The notes: a model not told the origin generated them from the sequence alone. Shown: positions 8,068 through 17,601, counted from the first letter of the stretch. The stretch is 64,000 nt of DNA from Cumulibacter sp047975195 (GCA_047975195.1 JBKEDB010000036.1:15538-79537); one strand, 5' to 3'. Numbers and translations are program-made.

Positions 8068-9490
8068 CTCCCTCGATATGCTGCAGCACGCGTTGCGCTG
8101 CGGCGTCTGCGCTGTTGATACATCCAGGAATACCGACACCGTCGTACGTCGCGCCGGCGATAGCGAGCCCGGAGACCGTCGCCACGTCTGCACGGATCCG
8201 TGCCACCCGCGCCACATGCCCGACGTCGTACTGAGGCAGTCCGCCGCCCCAACGCTGCACCAGCGAATCGATCGGCTCACCGGAAATATCGCCGAGTACG
8301 GCGAGGTCTCGCCGTGCGAGCATCACCAGGTCCTCATCCGAGCGCTGCAGCAAACCCTCGTCGCCCACCCGACCGATCGATGCCCGCACGATAAACAGAT
8401 CCTCGGAGTTCGTCAGGTGCGGCCATTTGTTCGTCACGTATGTCGCAGCCTTAACTGCGGTCCCCTCGCTGACCGGCACCAGCATCCCGCTCGTCGTCGG
8501 CGGCGGGTTGGCCAGATCGCTTACACGGTAGGCAAGTAGCACCACGGCCATACTCGCCATAGCGACCTGAGACAGTTCCGCGGAGGCACGAGGCGCCAAA
8601 TCGATGAGTAGACGAGCGGCCTTCGGCGCCGACGTCGCCACCACCACCGATCGCGCCCGCACGCACTGAGGTTCGGGGGCGGCGCCGGTCTCCACGACGA
8701 ACTCATTACCGTCGCGACGAATTTTGCGAGCCGGGCAGCGCAGGGTCACCGATAAGTCACCAGCTGAAATGAGCCGATCCGGAATAACCCCGACGCCTCC
8801 GGTCACGGTCGCGAACACCGGCGCGTCGGAGCGAGGCGCCGCAGCTTTCGCGGCCTGCGCCGCCGCCAGCAGCGACTCGCTGGATCCCACCTGGGCCCAC
8901 AATGCGGGAATCGTGGCCTCCAGGGATAGTCGGTCAGCACGACCGGCGTACACGCCGGCGAGCAGAGGTTCAACGAGCCGGTCGACCACCTCAGGCCCGA
9001 ACTCCCCCGCTATCGCATCGCTGACAGACACATCGTCGTCGACCTCCAGCGGCGAACCGCCAGCAGTAAGCCGCGCAATTCCAGCAGCACTGAGCAGACC
9101 GCTGTTCGCGATTGCCGTGACGTCAGTCGGGACGCCCATCAGCGTCTCGGCGGGAATCGAATACCGTCCGCCCGCGGTGGCGATCTGTGATCCCGCGACG
9201 CCAGGATGGTGCACCTCACCGCTCAACCCGAGGTCTTCGATCAAGCGCATCCCCTCGTGGCGACGCGCGATCACGGCCTCGGCACCGAGGTCGACCTGTA
9301 CCCCAGCCAACGAACCCGTGCGCAGCTTGCCACCGGCGTACGACGCGACATCGATGACGTGGACCTTCAGGTCACCTCGGGCGCGGCGCAGCCGGTATGC
9401 GGTGACCAGACCTGCGATACCGGCGCCGATGACCAGCACATCGCAGGATTTCGGCGGAGCGGCCGGCGGGCGTTCACGTTCGATGCCCAT
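8060..9490 (-). CDS. hemY: Coproporphyrinogen III oxidase HemY/CgoX (FAD-dependent)
   Basis: This 476-residue flavoprotein oxidises coproporphyrinogen III to coproporphyrin III (older name protoporphyrinogen oxidase). The N-terminal dinucleotide fold has VLVIGAGIAGLVTAYRLR at about residues 19-36. The C-terminal segment GLAIAGATYDGVGIPGCI, with its GxGIPGCI motif, is typical of the HemG/HemY family. It sits five bases after hemE and overlaps hemQ. The trio hemE-hemY-hemQ indicates the coproporphyrin branch normal for actinobacteria. The ferrochelatase gene (hemH/cpfC) is not in this window. Confidence 0.94.
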   Translation of the reverse strand: MGIERERPPAAPPKSCDVLVIGAGIAGLVTAYRLRRARGDLKVHVIDVASYAGGKLRTGSLAGVQVDLGAEAVIARRHEGMRLIEDLGLSGEVHHPGVAGSQIATAGGRYSIPAETLMGVPTDVTAIANSGLLSAAGIARLTAGGSPLEVDDDVSVSDAIAGEFGPEVVDRLVEPLLAGVYAGRADRLSLEATIPALWAQVGSSESLLAAAQAAKAAAPRSDAPVFATVTGGVGVIPDRLISAGDLSVTLRCPARKIRRDGNEFVVETGAAPEPQCVRARSVVVATSAPKAARLLIDLAPRASAELSQVAMASMAVVLLAYRVSDLANPPPTTSGMLVPVSEGTAVKAATYVTNKWPHLTNSEDLFIVRASIGRVGDEGLLQRSDEDLVMLARRDLAVLGDISGEPIDSLVQRWGGGLPQYDVGHVARVARIRADVATVSGLAIAGATYDGVGIPGCINSADAAAQRVLQHIEGDE

Positions 9491-9495
9491 CTGGG

Positions 9496-10539
9496 CTAAG
9501 CCGCCGTCAGCTCGTGTACGAGCGCAACGACTCGAGTCAGGACGTCGGGGTCGGTATCGGGCAGCACCCCGTGCCCGAGATTGAAGATATGACTGGGCGC
9601 GGCGGCACCCTCGGACAGGATTCGCCGCACCTCAGCCTCGATCACGGACCAATCCGCGAACAGTACCGCCGGGTCTAGATTCCCTTGTATCGCGTAACGG
9701 TCCCCCAAGAGGGCGGTCGCGGCGTCCAGCGGTGTACGCCAGTCGACACCGACGACGTCAGCACCTGTGGCCGCCATCGATTCCAGTAATAAAGCGGTTC
9801 CGACGCCGAAGTGAATCTTCGGCACCTCGTCGCCGACTGCGCTCATGATCCGATGCGAATACGGAGCGACGAACCGCTCGTAGTTAGCGCGTGATAGCGC
9901 CCCCGCCCAGGAATCGAATAGTTGTACGGCACTCGCACCGGCGGCTACCTGCGTCTTGAGGAACACCGTGGAGATATCGGAGAGGCGACTCAGCAGCAGA
10001 TCCCATGCCAGCGGGTCAGACATCATGAACGCCTTCGTCCGCTCATGATTACGCGACGGTCCGCCTTCAATGAGGTACGAGGCCAACGTGAATGGCGCGC
10101 CTGCGAAGCCGATCAATGGCGTCGTGCCCAACTCGGTGGTGATCAGCCCGATCGCCTCGGAGATGAAACCGATGTGCTCGTCGGTGAGTGCCTCGATGGC
10201 TTCGACATCAGCACGGCTGCGGATAGGTTGCGCAATCACCGGGCCTACACCGGGCTTGATCTCCAGGTCCATACCGAGCGCCTTGAGCGGTAGCACAATG
10301 TCCGAGAACAGGATCGCCGCATCGACGTCGTGCCGCCGAACGGGCTGCAGCGTGATCTCCGCCACCAGATCAGGTCGCATGCACGATTCGAGCATGTCGA
10401 CTCCCTCGCGAATCTGTCGGTACTCGGGCAGCGATCGACCTGCCTGGCGCATGAACCAGACGGGGACGTGAGCGGGCGTATGGCGCCTCGCGGCCGCGAG
10501 CAGTGGCGCGGACGGCGACGCCGAAGAATTCTCAGACAT
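9496..10539 (-). CDS. hemE: Uroporphyrinogen decarboxylase HemE
   Basis: The 347-residue enzyme converts uroporphyrinogen III to coproporphyrinogen III by removing four acetate carboxyls. The signature VPVWFMRQAGRSLPEYR at about residues 25-41 contains the substrate-binding Arg residues, and GFAGAPFTLASYLIEG is the second family motif. It is the first gene of the hemE-hemY-hemQ operon. No clear ribosome site is visible before ATG 10539. It diverges from the DUF3000 gene with a 161-base gap that must hold both promoters. Confidence 0.96.
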   Translation of the reverse strand: MSENSSASPSAPLLAAARRHTPAHVPVWFMRQAGRSLPEYRQIREGVDMLESCMRPDLVAEITLQPVRRHDVDAAILFSDIVLPLKALGMDLEIKPGVGPVIAQPIRSRADVEAIEALTDEHIGFISEAIGLITTELGTTPLIGFAGAPFTLASYLIEGGPSRNHERTKAFMMSDPLAWDLLLSRLSDISTVFLKTQVAAGASAVQLFDSWAGALSRANYERFVAPYSHRIMSAVGDEVPKIHFGVGTALLLESMAATGADVVGVDWRTPLDAATALLGDRYAIQGNLDPAVLFADWSVIEAEVRRILSEGAAAPSHIFNLGHGVLPDTDPDVLTRVVALVHELTAA

Positions 10540-10687
10540 ATCACTGACATGATCCCACGTACCCTTGCGCGGCGCCCGTCGCCTCGGGCGATCCGAGCGT
10601 CACTGTCGAGGGAACTGACGCCGCCGTCGTCGCCGGTTCGTTATCACAGCACCGCGCGTGCTCATCGAAAAATGCAAACAACAGTCT

Positions 10688-10693
10688 TACGCT
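10688..10693 (+). promoter_or_regulatory. Candidate -10 element for the DUF3000-rnd pair (leaderless)
   Basis: TACGCT ends seven bases before GTG 10701, and there is no Shine-Dalgarno sequence. The mRNA would begin at the start codon. A -35 element is not recognisable. Confidence 0.4.
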
Positions 10694-10700
10694 TATCGAC

Positions 10701-11294
10701 GTGACCAGCCCACAGACGAACCCGTCAGATGGCGGCCCCGAGGAGTTTCGTGCGGCCGTAGCCAGCCTGAACTCGGTGAGCATCCGCCCCGAGGTGACGC
10801 TTGAGCCCATCCGCGCGCCGCAGCGGCTCGCGCCGTATTCGTACGCTCTCGGCGCGGAAGTCCTGATTGATCCCGAAGGCGACATCCCCGAAGCAAATGG
10901 ACGTCTCGTACTGCTGCATGACCCCGATGGCGACGAGGCCTGGCACGGAACGCTACGGCTCGTGTCGTACGTCTCGGCCACGATCGAGCAAGACATGGCT
11001 ACCGACCCTGCGCTCAGCGACGCCTCATGGACGTGGCTGACCGACGCGCTGGCGCAGTCCGGCGCAGAGTACGCAGCGCTAGGCGGAACGGTCACCAAGA
11101 CCGCCTCGCAGCGGTACGGCGACCTCGCCGGCCCGGAAGCCACGAATGACCTGGAAATGCGCGCCTCCTGGACGGCGCTCACCTCCGATCTCAGCGGGCA
11201 CCTGCGCGCATGGGTAGACCTGCTGGCATCTGCAGCCGGCGCTCCGCCACCCGGGGTCAGTCTGATTGCACGGCGCGACTCCACGTCGGCGTGA
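10701..11294 (+). CDS. DUF3000 family protein
   Basis: The 197-residue protein belongs to DUF3000, an actinobacterial family of unknown function (Rv2680-like) found just upstream of ribonuclease D. Visible features are an acidic polar start, the segment EVTLEPIRAPQRLAPYSYAL and a closing ATNDLEMRASWTA region. It has no signal peptide or membrane segment and is probably cytosolic. The GTG at 10701 was chosen because a -10-like TACGCT lies at leaderless distance. Its TGA overlaps the GTG of rnd as GTGA, so the two are translationally coupled and a role in RNA processing is possible. That role is only inference from position. Confidence 0.85.
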   Translation: MTSPQTNPSDGGPEEFRAAVASLNSVSIRPEVTLEPIRAPQRLAPYSYALGAEVLIDPEGDIPEANGRLVLLHDPDGDEAWHGTLRLVSYVSATIEQDMATDPALSDASWTWLTDALAQSGAEYAALGGTVTKTASQRYGDLAGPEATNDLEMRASWTALTSDLSGHLRAWVDLLASAAGAPPPGVSLIARRDSTSA

Positions 11295-12559
11295 ACGATC
11301 GCGCCGTGGCCGCAGGACCCACGACCGACGCGAGCCCCGATACCGCCGAACCCACCCCGCTACTCGAGCCACGAGGTGGAGTTCCGGAGGTAATCGAGTC
11401 GCCGTCCGGCGTACGCGAACTCGCCGACCGGCTCGCTGCCGGCACCGGGCCGGTGGCCATCGACGCCGAACGAGCATCGGGGTTTCGCTACAGTGCGCGA
11501 GCTCAGCTCGTCCAGCTCAACCGCGCGGGTGCCGGCATTGCGCTGGTCGACCCCCGTGCCGCTGGTGACCTATCACCAGTGAACGACGCGCTCCGCGGAG
11601 TCGAATGGGTGGTGCATGCCGCCGTTGCAGATCTGACCTGCCTCGCCGAGGTAGGGATGCGACCGGACTCATTGTTCGACACCGAACTGGGTGGGCGGAT
11701 TGCCGGATTTGAGCGGGTGTCGCTAGGTCTGATGACCGAGCGGTTACTCGGCATCCGCCTGGCGAAGGGGTATTCGGCCGCCGATTGGAGTCTGCGACCA
11801 CTGCCGCGCGACTACCTCGTGTACGCCGCCTTGGACGTCGACGTGCTATTGGAATTGCGCGACGAAGTTGAGCGTGAACTGATCGCCCAACAGAAACTCG
11901 ACTGGGCGCGCCAGGAGTTCGAGGCCGTGCGGGTCGCTCCCGTGCCGCCGCCGCGTCCGGATCCGTGGCGACGTACCTCAGGCATCCAGAAGGTGCGTGA
12001 TCGACGGGGCATGGCCATCGTCCAGGCGTTGTGGGAATCCCGCGACGAACTCGCCCGCGAGAAGGATCTCGCTCCGGGCAAACTCCTGCCGGACCGTGTC
12101 ATCGCTGCGGCCGCGATCGGCGCACCGGCCACGCTGCAGCAGATGCTCGAGATCGATGGCTTCACCCGGCGCGCGGCAATTCGGCACCGTCAGCGATGGT
12201 GGGCTGCGATACAGCGCGCACATGCCCTGCCCGAACGATCGCTACCGCGCAAAGCCCCGCCGCACGACCCGAATGCGGGCCCGTCGCGCCACATGGGAAA
12301 GGACAACGACGTCGCCGATCGGTACGCACTCGCCCGCACTGTCGTCCTCGAACTCAGCGAGGCCTTGTCCATTCCGCCGGAAAACCTGGTTCCACCAGCC
12401 GCGGTGCGCTCGTTGGCCTGGACACCACCGGACGTCGTCGATCCTGATTCCATCGCGCAACAACTCGCAACACACGGCGCGCGGCCGTGGCAAATCGCCC
12501 ACGTGAGCGAGCCGCTAGCGGGCGCATTGCAGGCGTATACACCTCGGGATGCGCGTTAA
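11291..12559 (+). CDS. rnd: Ribonuclease D (3'-5' exonuclease with HRDC domain)
   Basis: The 422-residue protein has a DEDDy exonuclease domain followed by an HRDC helicase/RNase D domain. Exo I is AIDAERASGFRYS, Exo II lies in VVHAAVADLTCL, and Exo III is YAALDVDVLLEL with the Tyr and Asp. The HRDC part begins near GIQKVRDRRGMAIV. RNase D trims the 3' ends of tRNA precursors and other stable RNAs. The start at GTG 11291 overlaps the DUF3000 stop, so the longer frame from 11210 is not needed. Order and coupling match Rv2680-Rv2681 in mycobacteria. Confidence 0.92.
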   Translation: MNDRAVAAGPTTDASPDTAEPTPLLEPRGGVPEVIESPSGVRELADRLAAGTGPVAIDAERASGFRYSARAQLVQLNRAGAGIALVDPRAAGDLSPVNDALRGVEWVVHAAVADLTCLAEVGMRPDSLFDTELGGRIAGFERVSLGLMTERLLGIRLAKGYSAADWSLRPLPRDYLVYAALDVDVLLELRDEVERELIAQQKLDWARQEFEAVRVAPVPPPRPDPWRRTSGIQKVRDRRGMAIVQALWESRDELAREKDLAPGKLLPDRVIAAAAIGAPATLQQMLEIDGFTRRAAIRHRQRWWAAIQRAHALPERSLPRKAPPHDPNAGPSRHMGKDNDVADRYALARTVVLELSEALSIPPENLVPPAAVRSLAWTPPDVVDPDSIAQQLATHGARPWQIAHVSEPLAGALQAYTPRDAR

Positions 12560-12657
12560 CGACCACGTAATCAGGTGCAACGCCAACGTGTGATTCCGCC
12601 CCTGCCGGGGGTCACAAATATCGTCGGCCGTTACTACGATGACGTTGAGGTGACCTC

Positions 12658-13524
12658 ATGACTGATTCGGAGACCGACTCGGGGACGGAATTACGCTGGC
12701 TGCAGGGTTTCGGTAGTACATCGGTGTACAGGGCGCGGCACAATCTGATCGGGCTCGCCAATAGGCCGGCCGATGCGGGTCTGCTGATCAACTCCCCCGG
12801 CATCGAGCGGATGCTCGAAGTATGCGAGGTGCGCGGACGAGCAGTGAACCAGGCTCACGGCGATCGCCGCCGGTTCGCCTCAGATGTACTGTCTCTGCTG
12901 GCCCGCAATGTGTGGGCACGCACCGATTTCGATATGACCGCCCGACAGCTGGCGAAGGACGAAATCGCGACCGTACTCGACGGCCTGGCTACGGCGACCG
13001 ACCGGTTCCAAGTCGCGCGCGCCGTTGTACGCAAGACCATCGGCGACAGCTTCCGGCAGGCCGCGAATACGCCGGCATTTCTGACATTCCTTCAACTCTC
13101 GCTAGTCCCGGTCACCTTGGCCAACACGATCGACAGTGAGCAAGTGCGTCGTGCCCTGGACACTGCCGAACATGAGCTGGCCACCAAACGTGCCACTGGT
13201 TACCTCAACGCGATACGGCTATTCGGGCTGCGTTTTCGATACCCCACAGCCACCGTCGAGGACTTCACCCTCGTGATATCGGGTGCGATGTTGGGAATGT
13301 CGTTGCGCCATGTGATCTCGCCGGAACGATTCGACAAGATGCTGGACTGGGACGGTCAGCGATGGCACCTAGCTGCGCTGGGCGCCATCGGGATCATCGA
13401 CGAGTGGCTCGAGCCGGATCCGGACTACGACGCGGCCGAAGCGCTGAGTGTGTACCTGCGAGACGAAGTCCACACCAGCAGCCAGCCGTCACAGGTTATT
13501 GAGATCTCCCGCGGCGATTCCTAG
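12658..13524 (+). CDS. Protein of unknown function (288 aa)
   Basis: I do not recognise this family. The protein is soluble, mostly helical, and has no signal peptide, membrane span or obvious catalytic motif. The C-terminal stretch WHLAALGAIGIIDEWLEPDP loosely recalls the ligand-binding half of TetR-type regulators, but no N-terminal helix-turn-helix is visible. GAGGTG (12647-12652) lies five bases before the ATG and supports the start. Its last 36 bases overlap the end of the convergent response-regulator gene. It is the first gene of the segment inserted between rnd and dxs relative to the mycobacterial order, so it may belong with the two-component genes. Confidence 0.72.
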   Translation: MTDSETDSGTELRWLQGFGSTSVYRARHNLIGLANRPADAGLLINSPGIERMLEVCEVRGRAVNQAHGDRRRFASDVLSLLARNVWARTDFDMTARQLAKDEIATVLDGLATATDRFQVARAVVRKTIGDSFRQAANTPAFLTFLQLSLVPVTLANTIDSEQVRRALDTAEHELATKRATGYLNAIRLFGLRFRYPTATVEDFTLVISGAMLGMSLRHVISPERFDKMLDWDGQRWHLAALGAIGIIDEWLEPDPDYDAAEALSVYLRDEVHTSSQPSQVIEISRGDS

Positions 13525-14148
13525 GTGGCGTTCGAGGTCTGCCGCCGAGTGGGTCGATAGGTACTCGCAGAACACCTCGTTCACCTTGTTCATGTGGTCC
13601 TGCGCGGTGCGTTCAGAGATGAATAGTCGTCGGCCAATACCCTTGAACGACTCTCCGCGCGCGCGAGCCTCGAGAATCTCACGCTGACGGCGGGTAAGCC
13701 GCTGCATCCTGCCATGCTCACGCACTGCCTCGGCAAGCCCAGTGAGCGCGACGGTGATCACGGTGCCGCCGCATCGCACCTCCTCGATCGCTTCTTGCAG
13801 CGCAGCCACCGGCTCGGCCTTGTGCACGATGGCTTTGGCACCGGCCCCCAGACAACTCGCGAGGACGAGCAAACGCCTCTCGTTGGTGTAGATCAGGACC
13901 TTGTAGCCGGCTTTCGAGACCGCGTTGACTCCGGCAGCACCATGCGTCCGAGGTGTGCCCGTTCCGTGCAAATTGAGATCGAGCAGAACGACGTCCACGT
14001 CGGGGCGATCGCTAAGAAACTCCTCGACGTTTTCGTAACAGGCGACAACGTTCGACTCGGACAGCAGCACGCGGGCGCCGTCCCGCATAATGGTGTCATC
14101 ATCAATGACTACTACGCGAGGGCTCTTCTCGGGCAACGCGCTGGTCAT
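13489..14148 (-). CDS. NarL/LuxR-family response regulator
   Basis: The 219-residue protein has a receiver domain with the acidic pair VIDDD, phosphoacceptor Asp in VVLLDLNLHG and the switch Lys in IVHKAEP. A C-terminal LuxR helix-turn-helix starts near LTRRQREILEARARGESFKG. It should be a DNA-binding transcription factor phosphorylated by the kinase encoded 64 bases upstream. The helix-turn-helix contains ISERTAQDHMNKV, where NarL proteins usually have SxxTVxxHxxxI. The 3' end overlaps the convergent unknown gene by 36 bases. Target genes cannot be read from the sequence. Confidence 0.9.
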   Translation of the reverse strand: MTSALPEKSPRVVVIDDDTIMRDGARVLLSESNVVACYENVEEFLSDRPDVDVVLLDLNLHGTGTPRTHGAAGVNAVSKAGYKVLIYTNERRLLVLASCLGAGAKAIVHKAEPVAALQEAIEEVRCGGTVITVALTGLAEAVREHGRMQRLTRRQREILEARARGESFKGIGRRLFISERTAQDHMNKVNEVFCEYLSTHSAADLERHLGIAAGDLNNL

Positions 14149-14212
14149 CGATTCAGCGTAACCAAAGGGCCGCAGAAGAAGTACCCGTACTTGCGCGGAT
14201 TACGAATTCGCC

Positions 14213-15505
14213 TTACTTGCGCACGCCAGCGCTGCGGCGACTCTCTCGCCAATGGCGCGAGAACATCCCGCGCGTTCGGGGCACGGAAGACTGCTTCGGT
14301 TGTTGCGTACCGCCGAAGCCGCTGCCTGCCAGCCGGACTTCGGTACCTTCGCCCGGGAACGAATTCAGCGTCACGGTGATACCTGCCAACGCACACTGCG
14401 ATTCGACCTGTTCGCGCAGACCAAATCCCTTGCGGACCTTTGCCGGATCGAACCCCACGCCATCGTCACGTACCGTTACCTCCCAGCCGCTGACGGTCGC
14501 GCGGGCATGAATCGTGACACTGCGCGCGTGTGCATGTACCCGGATGTTGTCCAGCAGGGTCCGCAGGGCGGACTCGGTGGCCTGGGTCGCGTCACCGGAC
14601 AGAAACACGTTCTTCGCCAAGAGCGTGTTCTGGTCGATCGGCAAATCGCGAAACTCCGCTGCGATCCGCTCCAGGACCTGATCCAAGGGTCGCGTCGGTC
14701 CCGCCTCGTTATGTCGTTCCTGGTAGACGTAGGCGCGCAGTTCCTTACTGGTCGAGCGTGCACGTTCGCGCAACACCGCACTCAGTTCCGGATCCTCGGT
14801 GTTGGCAATCATCGCCAACAGCCCTGCCGTATCGTGCAAAAAGACCCGCTGGGTAGCACGTTCGTTCGCGACCGCCACCCGAGCCGCTAGTTTCACGTTC
14901 GACTCGACCAGCGCTTCCATCCGGTCCCCGAGGGCAATGAGGTGCCGCGACGCGGTGGCGCCCACCGCGAAGACCATGGACACAGTAAACGCGCTCGCCA
15001 CCGCTACCGCAGGCGATGCCCAAGCCGACTGCGTGAATCGGCCAGCAAGGTACGTCGCGGTGAGGAAAACAACGATGACAGTCGTCCACCGCGCCGACGC
15101 AGTCCGCATCGCGACCAGGCAGATGCTCGTGAACACCAGCGCGAAATGCCACGGAAGCAGCGAATCGCCGACCTCCGAATATTGGAACGCCGGGGTGATG
15201 GATACGACGGCAGACAGGGCGGCGTCCACGCCTACCAAGGCATAACTGGGTAGCGCTTTAGTACGGATCAGTACGACGAACATCACGAGGGTCTCGAGGG
15301 CTACCAGCGTCAGCAGCAGCCAGGAAACGAGTCGTTCCGATGACATCGACAGCGAGGGAATCTCGACCGTCGCTTTGCCTAGAACCGCCAGGCGGAATGC
15401 ACACCACGCGACCAAGATGAGGTGGGCGATGGTCACGGTCGCTGTGCTCAACGAACCGGGGCGACGTAAACGCGGCCTCATACGGTAGAAATTCATCCGG
15501 AACAC
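14213..15505 (-). CDS. NarL-type sensor histidine kinase with divergent phosphoacceptor region
   Basis: The protein is about 430 residues. The first half has five or six membrane segments and no large extracellular loop. The DHp region carries VFLHDTAG rather than the usual LHD followed by a downstream Asn. The ATPase domain has LRTLLDNIRVHAHA, DDGVGFDPAKVRKGFGL and GEGTEVRL. It probably senses a membrane signal and pairs with the adjacent LuxR-type regulator. GTG 15505 was chosen because AAGGA lies seven bases upstream; ATG 15496 and GTG 15541 are alternatives. The 64-base gap to the regulator suggests one operon. Confidence 0.83.
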   Translation of the reverse strand: MFRMNFYRMRPRLRRPGSLSTATVTIAHLILVAWCAFRLAVLGKATVEIPSLSMSSERLVSWLLLTLVALETLVMFVVLIRTKALPSYALVGVDAALSAVVSITPAFQYSEVGDSLLPWHFALVFTSICLVAMRTASARWTTVIVVFLTATYLAGRFTQSAWASPAVAVASAFTVSMVFAVGATASRHLIALGDRMEALVESNVKLAARVAVANERATQRVFLHDTAGLLAMIANTEDPELSAVLRERARSTSKELRAYVYQERHNEAGPTRPLDQVLERIAAEFRDLPIDQNTLLAKNVFLSGDATQATESALRTLLDNIRVHAHARSVTIHARATVSGWEVTVRDDGVGFDPAKVRKGFGLREQVESQCALAGITVTLNSFPGEGTEVRLAGSGFGGTQQPKQSSVPRTRGMFSRHWRESRRSAGVRK

Positions 15506-15668
15506 ATCCAGATCCTTCCCCGCTGTTCGCGCCGAATACACACCTCAGGCATGAGGTTACGTCAGCGACATAGGCAGGACAATCCTTCACGCGCATTCGC
15601 GCGCTCGGCAAGGTTGCCGGCGAACGGGGCGCGCCCGTTGCCGGTGGAAATTGGATTGAGTGTGTTCG

Positions 15669-16925
15669 CTAGACGTCGGCTCCGTCGACCTTCGAATCAG
15701 CGCCGCGATCGCGCAAGATGCGAAACTGTCCCGTCCACCCGCTCCGCACAGGTGGGGGTTCGTCTGCGGCAAGCGTGCGCGGCAGCACGACGTCCACCGC
15801 AAGGCCGCCACCTGGACGCGCCGTTAAGTGAACAGTGCCATGATGCGCTCGCACGATCGCGCGCACGATCGACAGCCCGAGCCCTGTGCCACGGCTGGCA
15901 GTACGGTCGCTGGCGCGTTTGAACGGCGTGAATAGCTCGTCCACCGCCTCCGCATCGAGTACGTCGCCAGTATTGGACACATGCAGGGTGCAATTGCCAT
16001 CGACCGTCCGCGTCGCAATCCAGATTTCGCCACCTGGTTGGTTGTGGCGTACGGCGTTGGTGACCAGGTTTGCGACCAACTGTTCTAGCAGGTGAACGTC
16101 TCCGACGGTGGGCGCGGGCTGTGCGTCCTGGTGCACCACCAGGTCCATCTCACCTGATTCTTCGCGCACCGCCAGGAGCGCAAGCGGAACCGCATCCGCG
16201 AGGTCCATGGGCCCCATCTCAGCCAGGCCGTTCTCGACCTGCGCGTCGATCTTCGCCAACGTCAGCAAGGAACCAACCAAGGCATCGGCACGGACCGTCG
16301 CATCGATCACCGTGGCGCTCATCGCGCGGAAATCCTGCGCCGTGGCGTTCGGATCGGCCAGCGTCACGTCGACCTCGGTGCGGATCACTGCCAGCGGAGT
16401 GCGCAACTCATGACTGGCGTTGGAGACGAAACGGCGTTGCGCCACGAACGAACGGTCGAGGCGATCGAGCATCGCGTCAAACGTGTCGGCAAGGTCCCGC
16501 AACTCGTCCTGCGCGCCACCGAGCCCGATCCGCTCGGCCATCTGCCCTTCAGAGATGCGGCGCGCGGTCGCCGTCACCTCTGCCACGGGTCCGAGTGCCC
16601 GTGCGGCGATGATGTAGCCAGCGGCGCCGCCGAGGATCCCGGCGATGATCGCCATCATCAGGCCGCGCGCCAGCAGCGTGTCGTTCGCGTTGCTGCGGAT
16701 AGCGTCGACTACCAGTGAGCCCTCGAGCTGCGACCGTGTCTGGCCCGGCTACATGACCTCGATGAGGTTTCCGTCGGGGAACGTCAGCGCGTTCTGGATC
16801 GAATGGTCGACCACCCTGAGCGATATCAGCAGGACAATGACCGATACTGCCGCAGACAGGAACGCGCACGCCAGCGCTAATCGCTGCCGCAGACCCAGCC
16901 GAAAACCCTGGGGCCAACGGACCAC
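15669..16925 (-). pseudogene. OmpR-class sensor histidine kinase interrupted by an in-frame amber codon
   Basis: Reading from GTG 16925 gives a normal kinase start with one membrane helix (ACAFLSAAVSVIVLLISL), then TAG at 16749-16751 after 58 codons. The same frame then continues through the rest of the extracellular loop, a second helix (IIAGILGGAAGYIIAARAL), HAMP, the H-box SNASHELRTPLAVIRTE, the N-box LVANLVTNAVRHN and the G-box SRGTGLGLSI. A single base change, most simply CAG to TAG, would explain it. A truncated kinase could restart at ATG 16658, which keeps one membrane helix and all catalytic parts. A sequencing error or readthrough is also possible. The partner regulator gene ends nine bases upstream. 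Confidence 0.85.
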
Positions 16926-16934
16926 CGCAGAAAC

Positions 16935-17600
16935 TTACTGGTCAGACTTGATGCGGTAACCGGAGCCGACGACCGTTTCGATCAACGGCGGATCACCGAG
17001 TTTGCGCCGCAGCGTCATCATCGTGACCCGGACCGTCGTCGTGAACGGATCGGCGTTCTCGTCCCACACCCGATCAAGCAAGCCCTCGCTGGAGACCACC
17101 GCGCCGTCGGACTGCAGCAATACCTCGAGCACGCCGAATTCCTTACGCGTCAAGTCGATCTCCCGGCCCGAACGTCGTACGACGCGACGCGCCGAATCGA
17201 GCTCGAGATCGCCGGCCGACAAGACCGGGGGTGCCGCCGGATTGGAACGGCGTCCGAGCGCGCGTACCCGGGCAATCAACTCGGCGAAGGCAAACGGTTT
17301 GGACATGTAGTCGTCCGCGCCGAGCGAGAGTCCTTCCACGCGGTCGGCCACGGCACCGCTGGCCGTCAGCATGATCACGCGCGAGTTCGAACCGGCATTG
17401 CCGAGTTCCTTCATGATCGCGTCACCGGACATACCAGGCAGATCGCGGTCCAGAATGATCACGTCGTACGCGGTGATGACGGCCTTCTCGTGACCTTCCT
17501 TACCGTCGTACGCCACGTCGACGGCCATCCCCTCGCGGCGAAGACCCCGGGCCACCGCGTCGGCAAGCTGCCGCTCGTCTTCGACTACCAGTACTCGCAC
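16935..17600 (-). CDS. OmpR/PhoB-family response regulator
   Basis: The 221-residue protein has a receiver domain (VVEDE, phosphoacceptor Asp in VIILDRDLPG, Lys in YMSKPF) and a winged-helix DNA-binding domain (IDLTRKEFGVLEVLL to GSGYRIKSD). GTG 17600 has AGGAG just upstream. The start lies one base after the dxs stop, so translation is probably coupled to dxs, which is unusual for a two-component regulator. Its kinase gene follows but is broken by an amber codon, so the regulator may be orphaned or depend on a truncated kinase. Confidence 0.92.
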   Translation of the reverse strand: MRVLVVEDERQLADAVARGLRREGMAVDVAYDGKEGHEKAVITAYDVIILDRDLPGMSGDAIMKELGNAGSNSRVIMLTASGAVADRVEGLSLGADDYMSKPFAFAELIARVRALGRRSNPAAPPVLSAGDLELDSARRVVRRSGREIDLTRKEFGVLEVLLQSDGAVVSSEGLLDRVWDENADPFTTTVRVTMMTLRRKLGDPPLIETVVGSGYRIKSDQ

Positions 17601-17601
17601 G

